64,000 bases of DNA from CADEED01 sp963842515 (lineage in GTDB: Bacteria > Pseudomonadota > Gammaproteobacteria > Steroidobacterales > Steroidobacteraceae), in assembly GCA_963842515.1 (NCBI GenBank), contig CAWJGO010000002.1, positions 434,001 to 498,000 of the forward strand, in the 5' to 3' direction. Below, one piece after another: positions 7,860 through 15,970 of the stretch (position 1 is the stretch's first letter; every line of letters starts with the position of its first letter). Both the position numbers and the translations under genes were made by a program. The notes below the pieces were generated by a model. The model ran no database searches and was not told where the DNA came from. It saw only the letters and a program-made list of their open reading frames with translations.

Positions 7860-10800
7860 AGGCCGTGAAGCGCATTCTCAAATGGACCGCGTTGAGCCTG
7901 GTACTGCTGTTGTTGTTAGTGGGCGGAACGGTCTCGTGGCTGCTGTACACCACGTCTGGCGCCCGCTGGGTGGCCAGCACGGTCACCTCGCGTTTCGCCC
8001 CGCAGGTCAGTTACTTGCGCATCGACGGTACGATCTCTGGTGAGCTGACGGTCACGGATTTTCAGTTCGATGGCGGCGGGGACAAGGCACGAATCCGCAT
8101 CCAGAAGATGACGGTGGATCCGACGCTGATGATGCTGTTCTCGCGCCTGCTGCGCATCGACAACGCGCGCGTGCAAGGACTGACTCTGGTGCTGCCTCCG
8201 GAGAAAGATGAGCCCGAACCCGATGAGCCGTTGTGGATCGAGCCGCCGCTCGCGGTGACCGTCAAGAACTTCCTGCTGGCGGACGCGACCATCTACCGCG
8301 AGAAGGAAAAGCTCGCGACCGTGAAGCAGATGGGCCTGAGCGCCAGATGGACGGCGCGCGAGCTCATCATCGAAACGTTGGCCGTGAAACCCGGCGACAT
8401 CGAAGGCGATCTGGTCGTGTCCGGTCGCGTGATTCCGGAAGCCGACACGGTTCGTGGTGCGCTCAAGGTGCAGTGGAAGGAAGTTGTCGTGCCCGAGAAC
8501 CTGGCGGGCCGGGTACTCGCGAGCCGCGGGGCTCTCACAGTGAATGGGACACCGAAGGCGTATGCCGCGTCGGGCGAACTGGATGTCGGGCCGCCGAACG
8601 AGCTGACACATGTGGTGCTCGACATCACCGGCACCGATGAGCTCGCCCACATCAAGCAACTGGACTTGAAGCAGCGCGCTGGGCAGTTTGCGCTGAATGG
8701 CACTGTGCGATTCAAACCTGAAGTCGGCTGGGACCTGAACGCGAACGCGCGGGATTTCAATCCCGGCGAGCTGCTCGCCGAGTGGCAGGGCCGCGTGAAC
8801 CTCGATGTGACGAGCGAAGGCAAACTTGCCGAGGCGGGTCCGAGTGGCACCCTGCACATCGCGTCGCTATCCGGCGAGCTGCGCGGCCGGCCGATCGCCG
8901 GTGAGGGCGACCTCGAATTCGCGGCGCCGTCGAAATTCGCGGGGGACCTCAGGGTCGCCTCGGGCAAGAGCCGCATCTCGGTAAGAGGATCGAGCGGCGA
9001 TCGCAACCAGGTCGATGCGACCGTGGAGCTCGCCGTGGCCTCGCTCAACGACTGGGTGCCGCAAACCCGCGGTAGTTTGACGGGCCGCTTCACCGTTCGC
9101 GGTGTATGGCCCAAGCTGACGATTGCAGGCAGTGCCGACGGCAAGTCGCTCGGCATGGGCGAGAGCAGAATCGCGACACTGCACGTCGATGCCACGGTGG
9201 CGAGCCCCCTGGATCCGGACGGCAAAGTGGACGCGGTGGCGACGCAGGTGACGGTGGGTGGCCAGCAGATCGCGCAGGTCACGCTGAAAGCGTCGGGCAA
9301 TCAGGCCAGGCATCGCGTGGCGGTCAGCGCGGACGGCGCGCAGTTCGATGGTTCGGTGGAAGTTGCGGGCGGGCTCACGAAGACCGGATGGAGCGGCGAT
9401 CTGGCCAGCCTTACGCTCAAGGCGGCGGACATGCCCAGCCTCTCGCTGCGCGAGCCGTCGCGCATCGTCTATGACGCCGGCAATTTTTCGCTGTCGCAGA
9501 CCTGCCTGGAAGACAACCCCACAGTGTTGTGCTCGGCCATGAAGTTCGAGGCGTCGGGCGCGCTCGATGCGGGATATTCGTTCGAGCGGGTGCCGTTGAA
9601 GCTGGCCAACACGCTGGCGCCGGACGCGCTGGCCGGCGAGTTGCAGGGCGACGTCCAGGGTCACGGCCGCGTGCGCCGTGGCGCCGACGGGCAGTGGATA
9701 GGCGATGTCGCGGTGACTTCCGAGTCCGCTCGCCTGGTGATGACCGATGCCGCGGGGGTCGCCGCGCCGCTGGCGTCGCAGGGCACGCTGCTGATTTACG
9801 AGGACCTCGACTTGCAGGCCGATTTCGCCGGCATGAAGGCCAACGCAAAGCTGACCGCGAAGCTGGATCACGGCGGCAGCGTCAGCGCTTCCATCGCCGC
9901 CTCGGATCTCAATGCGCCCGCGCCGCAGATTTCCGGAAAGATCGACGCCGCGATGCCGACGCTCGCGCCATTCGGTGCATTCGTGCCGGCGGTGGCGAAT
10001 CTCGATGGCATGATAAGCGCGCACATCGAAGTTGGCGGCACCATCGCCAAACCGGAGTTCACCGGCAATGTCGATGCCACCAAACTACAGGCCGACCTCG
10101 GCGCGCTCGGCATCGAGTTGCGCGATGGCCGGCTGCTCGGGGAGGCGCGCCGCGGCGGCGGATTCAAACTGGCGGGCAGCGTGGCTTCGAGCAAGGGTCA
10201 CATCGAGCTGGACGGTGCGATGGACGAACGTGGCGTGATCGATGCGAAGATCATCGGCCAGAATTTCCTCGCGGCGGATATTCCCGCGGCCAAAGTGATC
10301 ATCACGCCTGACATGACCCTGACCGGCGATCGCAAAGGCTATCTGCTGAAGGGTGAAGTCAGCATTCCCGTGGCCACCATCGACCTGCAGAAATTGCCGC
10401 AGGACAAATCCCCTGGTGTGTCATCGGACGTGGTGGTGATACGGGACGGCAAGGAAGTGGTCAGCCGCGCAGAGGCGGCAGCGCTGCCGCTGCAGGCCGT
10501 GGTTACCGTGAAACTCGGCGACAAAGTGACGGTGGTGGGATACGGGCTCGATTCCACCGTCACCGGGCAGCTCGTGGTTCGCGAAGCGCCTGGTGAGCCG
10601 ACGACTGGTTCGGGGCAGCTCACGGTCGCGGGTCGATACAAGGCGTACGGACAAGACCTCACCATCAAGGACGGACGGCTGATGTTCGCCGGCACGCCAC
10701 TCGACAACCCGCGGTTGAGCATCGTCGCGATGCGCGAGATCAGCGACAACCTGCAGACCGGGCTGCGCATCGCCGGTTCTGCGCAGCGGCCGCTGATCAC

Positions 10801-11203
10801 AGTGATCTCCGATCCGGCGGTCGGAGAGGCCGACGCGCTGTCGTACCTCGTTACGGGTCGCTCGCTATCGGATGTGGGCAGTGCCAGCGGCAGCTCGCAG
10901 GACGCGCTGGCGTCCGCCACGCGCTCGCTCGAAGGCGCTGGTGCCGGTCTGGTGGCGAAACGTATTGGCGCGAGGCTCGGGCTGGACGAAGCCGGCGTCG
11001 AAGAAAACGAGCTCATCGGTGGGTCGGCGCTCACGGTCGGTGAATACCTCTCGCCGCGGTTGTATCTGAGTTATGGCGTCGGCCTGTTCGAGCCCGGCGA
11101 GGTCATCGCGCTGCGCTACAAATTGTCCGATGACATCGCCGTGAAGGTTCAGCGCGGTTCCGAGGAGACGCGCGCGGGCGTCGAGTATCGCATCGAGAAA
11201 TAG
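7856..11203 (+). CDS. tamB: TamB, inner-membrane partner of TamA (DUF490)
   Basis: A 1115-residue protein with one N-terminal transmembrane anchor (LSLVLLLLLVGGTVSWLLY) and a very long periplasmic beta-rich body. This is the AsmA/TamB bridge architecture thought to move phospholipids between membranes. The C-terminal ~350 residues are the typical TamB/DUF490 domain, with GQLTVAGRYKAYGQDLTIKDG, LSYLVTGRSL and a closing YLSPRLYLSYGVGLFEPG...YRIEK. It is coupled to tamA by a four-base overlap and ends four bases before the convergent oxidase gene. Confidence 0.95.
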   Translation: MKAVKRILKWTALSLVLLLLLVGGTVSWLLYTTSGARWVASTVTSRFAPQVSYLRIDGTISGELTVTDFQFDGGGDKARIRIQKMTVDPTLMMLFSRLLRIDNARVQGLTLVLPPEKDEPEPDEPLWIEPPLAVTVKNFLLADATIYREKEKLATVKQMGLSARWTARELIIETLAVKPGDIEGDLVVSGRVIPEADTVRGALKVQWKEVVVPENLAGRVLASRGALTVNGTPKAYAASGELDVGPPNELTHVVLDITGTDELAHIKQLDLKQRAGQFALNGTVRFKPEVGWDLNANARDFNPGELLAEWQGRVNLDVTSEGKLAEAGPSGTLHIASLSGELRGRPIAGEGDLEFAAPSKFAGDLRVASGKSRISVRGSSGDRNQVDATVELAVASLNDWVPQTRGSLTGRFTVRGVWPKLTIAGSADGKSLGMGESRIATLHVDATVASPLDPDGKVDAVATQVTVGGQQIAQVTLKASGNQARHRVAVSADGAQFDGSVEVAGGLTKTGWSGDLASLTLKAADMPSLSLREPSRIVYDAGNFSLSQTCLEDNPTVLCSAMKFEASGALDAGYSFERVPLKLANTLAPDALAGELQGDVQGHGRVRRGADGQWIGDVAVTSESARLVMTDAAGVAAPLASQGTLLIYEDLDLQADFAGMKANAKLTAKLDHGGSVSASIAASDLNAPAPQISGKIDAAMPTLAPFGAFVPAVANLDGMISAHIEVGGTIAKPEFTGNVDATKLQADLGALGIELRDGRLLGEARRGGGFKLAGSVASSKGHIELDGAMDERGVIDAKIIGQNFLAADIPAAKVIITPDMTLTGDRKGYLLKGEVSIPVATIDLQKLPQDKSPGVSSDVVVIRDGKEVVSRAEAAALPLQAVVTVKLGDKVTVVGYGLDSTVTGQLVVREAPGEPTTGSGQLTVAGRYKAYGQDLTIKDGRLMFAGTPLDNPRLSIVAMREISDNLQTGLRIAGSAQRPLITVISDPAVGEADALSYLVTGRSLSDVGSASGSSQDALASATRSLEGAGAGLVAKRIGARLGLDEAGVEENELIGGSALTVGEYLSPRLYLSYGVGLFEPGEVIALRYKLSDDIAVKVQRGSEETRAGVEYRIEK

Positions 11204-11207
11204 TGGG

Positions 11208-13727
11208 TCAGGGGGCGGCAGTCTGACCTAGCAGCGTGACTGCGAGGATCGCGATGCCCTGCGCCGACGTGTAGAGCCACATCAGCCGCGTGTTGTCGAA
11301 CGTCACCCGGTGCGCGTGGCTGAGGTCGCCGCGGACCTGGCGCGCAAGCGTGAAGGCGCCCATGAGCACGACCACCAGCGAGTGCAGCGCCTGCCACCAG
11401 AACATGGCGTGCACGATGGCACCATGGCCGTCGCCCTTCGCGTCCACCGCCGCCAACGACAAGCTATGCGCGGCCGTGGCAACGATGACCATCAGCAGGC
11501 CCGTGGCAATGGTCACGGCGAGTCGCACGGATTGCGCACGCGTCAACGCTCGCCCGGCGATCCAGATCGCCGCCGCTGCGATCGACCAGCCGAGCGCCGC
11601 GCCAAGCAACCAAGGTATTGCCGGCAGCGCAACCGGGTCCGCCGGCCAACCCGCATCGCTGCCCGCGCGCAGATAGAAATACGAGAACACCAGGCTTGCG
11701 AACACGGCAGCGCTCACCAGCATGAGCACGACCATCGCCCACCAGGCATGTGAACGGCTCCCGGTGGCGTAGTCGGGCAACTCGATGCCAGCACCGATCG
11801 GGAAACGACGCCCAGAGGGCGCCGGATCGCTTTCCCACAACCAGCGGAAAATGGAAATCAATGTCAGCGCGCCGGCAGCGATGGTCACCCAGGTCCATTT
11901 GACGGTCAGCGCAAAGAAAAATATGGCCGTGCCGATGCCCGCGAGCAGCGGCAACCAGCTCGGTCCTGGCAAACGCAGCAGGAATTGCGGAGACGCCGAC
12001 CGTGCGCTGGTGACGAGGGTTTCGCGGCCGCCGGTGACGGTCCCTGGTAGATAGTACGCACCCGCGTCGACGTCGCGCCGCAGGTGCGGGTCGTCCCAGA
12101 GTGGGTAGTGGGACTTTACATGCGGGATGCTGCGCGTCGCATAGTTATCGAGCGGCAGCCATTCGAGGGTCCCGGCCTTCCAGGGATTCGCATCGACCTT
12201 GCCGGTCGGCCGCAGGTGCAGCAGCAGATCGAGCATGATGATGAGCACGCCGGCGGCGAGGATGAAGGCACCGACAGTCGACCACAGGTTGTAGACGTCG
12301 ATCCCGAGCCGGTCGGAGTACGTGAACACGCGGCGCGGCATGCCGGCAAGGCCGGCAAGGTGCATGGGGAAGAACGTGACGTTCACGCCGATGAACATGA
12401 GCGCGCAACCCCATTTTCCCAACGCCTCCGACAGACGCCGGCCGCTCACCATCGGCGCCCAGTAGTAGATAGCCGCAAATACCGGGAAAACCATGCCGCC
12501 GATCAGCACGTAGTGCAGATGCGCCACTACGAAATAGGTGTCGTGCGCCTGCCAGTCGAATGGTACGACGGCAAGCATCACGCCGGTGAGTCCTCCGAGC
12601 ACGAAGATGCCGAAGAAACCGAGAATGAACCAGGTCGGCGTGGCGAGTTGCGCCCGCCCGCGCATGAAGGTGGCGATCCACGCGAACACCTGCGTGCCCG
12701 CGGGAATGGCGACGATGAGGCTGGCCGCCGAGAACACCGCCGTGGCCGAGTGCGACATGCCGATCGCGAACATGTGGTGCGCCCACAGCGCGAATGACAC
12801 GAGGCCGGTGGTGATGAGCGCGACCACCAGCCAGCCGTGGCCGACCAGTGGCGTGCGCGCCATCGTCGGGACGATCATCGACACCAGGCCGGCCGCAGGC
12901 AGAAAGATGATGTACACGTCGGGATGACCGAACAGCCAGAACAGATGCTGCCAGAGCACGGGATCGCCGCCGCGTTCGGCAATGAAGAAGGGCCAGTCCA
13001 GGGCGCGTTCGAGCTCGAGCAGCGCGGTGGCGGCGATCACCGGCGGAAAGGCGAAGATGATCATGCCGCCGACCACCAGCATTGCCCAGACGTAGATAGG
13101 CATCTTGTCGAGCGTCATGCCAGGTGGCCTGGTGCGCAGGATGCCGACTACGATCTCGATGGCGCCAGCGATCGCGGAAATTTCGATGAAGCCGATCCCC
13201 AGCAGCCAGAAATCGGTGCGCAAGCCCGGCGAATGCTCCGCACCCGTCAAGGGCGGATACATGAACCAACCCCCGTCTGGCGCAAGGTCGAAGAACAGGG
13301 TTCCAAAGAAGATGAGTCCGCCGAGCGCATATGCCCAGAATGCGTACGCGGACAGGCGCGGGAATGGCAGGTCGCGCGCGCCCAGCATCGGTGGCAACAA
13401 CAGGATGCCGATGGCTTCGATCACCGGCACGGCGAACAGGAACATCATGATCGAGCCGTGCATCGTGAAGAACTGGTTGTAGGTGTCCGAATCGAGGAAG
13501 CTGTTTTCAGGTATGGCGAGTTGCGTGCGCATCAGCAGCGCCAGCACGCCGCCGAGCAGCAGGAACAGCAACGCCGCACCGATGTAGAAGAGACCGATGT
13601 AGGTGTTGTTGACGGCCGACAGCAGGCGCCAGCCACGCGGCTGTTCCCAGACCTTTTGCAACGCTTCGAGCTCGCCCGGTGGGCGCGGAACCTGGTTGGG
13701 CAGGGAGTCCTCGCTGGCGGCACTCAT
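11208..13727 (-). CDS. Cytochrome c oxidase, fused subunits I and III
   Basis: An 839-residue protein starting at the ATGA overlap with the subunit II gene. Residues ~1-560 are subunit I: TMHGSIMMFLF (heme a ligand), FGHPDVYIIFLP with His268 and Tyr272 (CuB and cross-linked Tyr), WAHHMF (CuB His pair) and VAHLHYVLIGG (heme a3/a ligands). After a soluble linker, residues ~640-839 are a subunit III domain beginning HAWWAMVVLMLVSAAVFAS. Oddity: the proton-channel glutamate of A1-type enzymes (HPEVY) is Asp270 here. It is the terminal oxidase accepting electrons from cytochrome c. A separate subunit IV is not visible. Confidence 0.93.
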   Translation of the reverse strand: MSAASEDSLPNQVPRPPGELEALQKVWEQPRGWRLLSAVNNTYIGLFYIGAALLFLLLGGVLALLMRTQLAIPENSFLDSDTYNQFFTMHGSIMMFLFAVPVIEAIGILLLPPMLGARDLPFPRLSAYAFWAYALGGLIFFGTLFFDLAPDGGWFMYPPLTGAEHSPGLRTDFWLLGIGFIEISAIAGAIEIVVGILRTRPPGMTLDKMPIYVWAMLVVGGMIIFAFPPVIAATALLELERALDWPFFIAERGGDPVLWQHLFWLFGHPDVYIIFLPAAGLVSMIVPTMARTPLVGHGWLVVALITTGLVSFALWAHHMFAIGMSHSATAVFSAASLIVAIPAGTQVFAWIATFMRGRAQLATPTWFILGFFGIFVLGGLTGVMLAVVPFDWQAHDTYFVVAHLHYVLIGGMVFPVFAAIYYWAPMVSGRRLSEALGKWGCALMFIGVNVTFFPMHLAGLAGMPRRVFTYSDRLGIDVYNLWSTVGAFILAAGVLIIMLDLLLHLRPTGKVDANPWKAGTLEWLPLDNYATRSIPHVKSHYPLWDDPHLRRDVDAGAYYLPGTVTGGRETLVTSARSASPQFLLRLPGPSWLPLLAGIGTAIFFFALTVKWTWVTIAAGALTLISIFRWLWESDPAPSGRRFPIGAGIELPDYATGSRSHAWWAMVVLMLVSAAVFASLVFSYFYLRAGSDAGWPADPVALPAIPWLLGAALGWSIAAAAIWIAGRALTRAQSVRLAVTIATGLLMVIVATAAHSLSLAAVDAKGDGHGAIVHAMFWWQALHSLVVVLMGAFTLARQVRGDLSHAHRVTFDNTRLMWLYTSAQGIAILAVTLLGQTAAP

Positions 13728-14722
13728 TCGAGACTCTCCAGCCAGGCGGAGACCGCGCGCAGCTCCTGTCCGGAATACTGCGCCGACGGCATCGGCGTGC
13801 CGGGCTTGAGCTGCTGCGCGGCGGCGATCCAGCCGGCCATGTTGCCGACGTGATTCTCGAGCATGCCCGCGGCAATGGAGCGCCGGCTGCCGATGTGCGT
13901 GAGGTCCGGGCCGGTCTGGCCGGCGGCAGCCGTGCCGCGCACGGTATGGCAGCCACCGCAGCCGCCCTGCATGAAGGCATCGAGTCCGGTCTGCAGGATC
14001 TCGTTGCGCGGCTGCTTTGCGTCCTGCGCCTGCGCGGTGAGCCAGCGCGCGAAATCCGCTTCGCGCTCGACGACGACATGGAACGCCATCCAGGCATGCT
14101 GGCCGCCGCAATATTCCGCGCATTGGCCACGATGCACGCCGGCCTCGTCAGACTGCAGCACGATGCGCGTGCGCCGGCCGGGGATCATGTCGACTTTGCC
14201 GGCGAGCGACGGAACCCAGAAACTGTGGATGACGTCGTCGGTGGTGAGGAAAACCTCGATCGCGCGCCCCTGCGGCAGGTGCAGCTCATTGGCGAGGGTG
14301 ACCTGCGGAGTGTCAGCGGCACTCAGGTAGCGCACTTCCCACCACCATTGGCGCGCGGTCACCTCGACACGCATCGCGCTGGGCGTGTCGGGCGCCGAGA
14401 GGGCACGCGCGCCGCGGCTGATGCAGTCGAGCAGGAAACGCAGCGGTCCCTCGGTGTTGAAAGTGGCAAGCGTGCTGCCTACCGCGAGCGAATACACGAG
14501 GAGCGCGGCGAGCACCGCAGTCGGAAAAACTATTCCCCCACCGATGACCCAGCGGCGCGTGCTCACGGCGCGCTCACCGGAAAACACGGCGCGCAGCAGC
14601 AAAGTCATGACCAGCAGGAAAATGAGCGCGCTGCCGACGAACAACACCCATGACAACTCCTGAATCAGCGCGGCGGAGCTGCCTGGCGCCGGCTGCAGAG
14701 CGGATTGCAGTTCGTTGTCCAT
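13724..14722 (-). CDS. ctaC: Cytochrome c oxidase subunit II with C-terminal cytochrome c domain
   Basis: A 332-residue protein. Two N-terminal membrane helices (about 20-45 and 60-85) precede a cupredoxin domain with complete CuA ligands: His166 in DDVIHSFWVP and Cys201, Glu203, Cys205, His209, Met212 in QCAEYCGGQHAWM. A C-terminal heme c domain has CGGCH (255-259) and a distal Met in TPMPSAQYSG. This makes the enzyme caa3-like, with the electron entry heme fused to subunit II. It starts in a TAATG overlap with the upstream cytochrome gene and overlaps subunit I by four bases. No cleavable signal is obvious. Confidence 0.93.
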   Translation of the reverse strand: MDNELQSALQPAPGSSAALIQELSWVLFVGSALIFLLVMTLLLRAVFSGERAVSTRRWVIGGGIVFPTAVLAALLVYSLAVGSTLATFNTEGPLRFLLDCISRGARALSAPDTPSAMRVEVTARQWWWEVRYLSAADTPQVTLANELHLPQGRAIEVFLTTDDVIHSFWVPSLAGKVDMIPGRRTRIVLQSDEAGVHRGQCAEYCGGQHAWMAFHVVVEREADFARWLTAQAQDAKQPRNEILQTGLDAFMQGGCGGCHTVRGTAAAGQTGPDLTHIGSRRSIAAGMLENHVGNMAGWIAAAQQLKPGTPMPSAQYSGQELRAVSAWLESLE

Positions 14723-15099
14723 TACTCGAGCGAATAGAGATAGGCGGCGATGTCGCGGGCCTGAGCCACGCTGACGCCGGTGGCGGGCATCGCCGTCCGC
14801 GGCGCCATCGCCGGTGGATCGACGATGAATCGGACCAGCACGTCTGGATTGTTAGGCCACTTGCCGGCGACATAGACGCGGCGGGCGTAGCGATCGAGGG
14901 GCGGACCGGTGAGTCCCCGGGCTCCGGTGATGCCGGGAATCACGTGGCAGGTGCCGCAGCCGAACTGGCGTAACGCGGCGCGCCCACGCTCTTCATCACC
15001 GTCCGCAATACGCTGCACCGGCTGCGCATCGTGGCACGCCGATATTCCGGCCAGAGAACTTGCCAGCGTCACAAGCGGGAGTATGAAAGTGGGACGCAT
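14722..15099 (-). CDS. Small monoheme cytochrome c lipoprotein
   Basis: A 125-residue protein. The ATG at 15097-15099 was chosen because it directly begins a signal sequence (MRPTFILPLVTLASSLAGIS) ending in a lipobox at Cys22. One heme site, CGTCH (48-52), and a likely distal Met in RTAMPATGVS. Its layout GCGTCHVIPG...PPLDRYARRVYVAGKWPNNP is closely similar to the second domain of the diheme protein upstream, so the two look like paralogues. It probably donates electrons to the adjacent oxidase. Its stop overlaps the subunit II start by one base. Confidence 0.85.
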   Translation of the reverse strand: MRPTFILPLVTLASSLAGISACHDAQPVQRIADGDEERGRAALRQFGCGTCHVIPGITGARGLTGPPLDRYARRVYVAGKWPNNPDVLVRFIVDPPAMAPRTAMPATGVSVAQARDIAAYLYSLE

Positions 15100-15103
15100 C
15101 TTT

Positions 15104-15946
15104 TCATTCCTGCGCAAACAGGTATTTCGCCATCTCGCGCGCATGCACCGGCGGTACGCCAAGCGCCGGCATCGAGGTCTGCGGACTCACGAGTTGCGGC
15201 TCCATGATCCAGCGCGCGAGGTTGTCCGGGTTGTTTGGCAGGACCCCTGCAATGTAGCCGCGGCGCGGCCAGTCGACCAGCGGCGGCGCGGCATCGGTCT
15301 TCGGACCGACTACGCCGTCGATGATGTGGCAGGAATGGCACCCGTACTGAAGCAGCAGCACCTGGCCAGGATTGTCAGCGCGTGGCAGGTCGGTACGAGA
15401 CTCGCATGATGCGCTTGGTGGCGCAGCCGCGAGCTCCCGATAGCGCGCGGCGTTCGTCGCCGGCAACGAGCGCAGGAACGCAACGGTCGACCATAACGCC
15501 CGTTCGGAGAGGCGATATTCCCAGGCCGGCATGCCCGTCATGCGTACACCTTTGGCCGTGACGTAGTACAGCCACGCGGCATCTTGCGCATTGGCCGAGT
15601 CCGTCAGGTTGTTCGGCACCGGCATCATGCCGAGCGCAGCAGCGGAGGGTGCGACACCCGGAGCTCCATGGCAGGTTTCGCAATGGGCGCGATAACACGC
15701 GAACCCTTGGCGCTGCATGTGAGGGTCATCGAGCGGCGGCGCAGTGATCTCGTCGGCCGCCGCGCGCACCGAGTACTCGAGGCCAAGATCGAGTATGCGG
15801 TGCGTGCCGCGAAAATGTTGCTTGGTGGCGGCGGTGGTCATGACACCCGAGAGCAGCACCACGACGCCGATGAGTGCGCCGGCAATCAGCAGCCCGCTCG
15901 CGCCTAACAGCAACATCAGGGTGTGGCGCGGCCGATGACGGCTCAT
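15104..15946 (-). CDS. Membrane-anchored diheme cytochrome c
   Basis: A 280-residue protein with an N-terminal hydrophobic segment (about residues 9-33) that is probably an uncleaved anchor. Heme site one is CETCH (89-93) with possible distal Met residues in the MMPVP and MTGMP stretches; heme site two is CHSCH (203-207) with SMPALGV downstream. It heads the four-gene oxidase group (spacing 4 bases, then overlaps) and fits an electron shuttle between the quinol-oxidising side and the caa3-like oxidase. ligD ends 24 bases upstream on the same strand, so read-through is possible. Confidence 0.85.
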   Translation of the reverse strand: MSRHRPRHTLMLLLGASGLLIAGALIGVVVLLSGVMTTAATKQHFRGTHRILDLGLEYSVRAAADEITAPPLDDPHMQRQGFACYRAHCETCHGAPGVAPSAAALGMMPVPNNLTDSANAQDAAWLYYVTAKGVRMTGMPAWEYRLSERALWSTVAFLRSLPATNAARYRELAAAPPSASCESRTDLPRADNPGQVLLLQYGCHSCHIIDGVVGPKTDAAPPLVDWPRRGYIAGVLPNNPDNLARWIMEPQLVSPQTSMPALGVPPVHAREMAKYLFAQE

Positions 15947-15970
15947 GCAGACCAGCTGGCGGGCCTAAAA

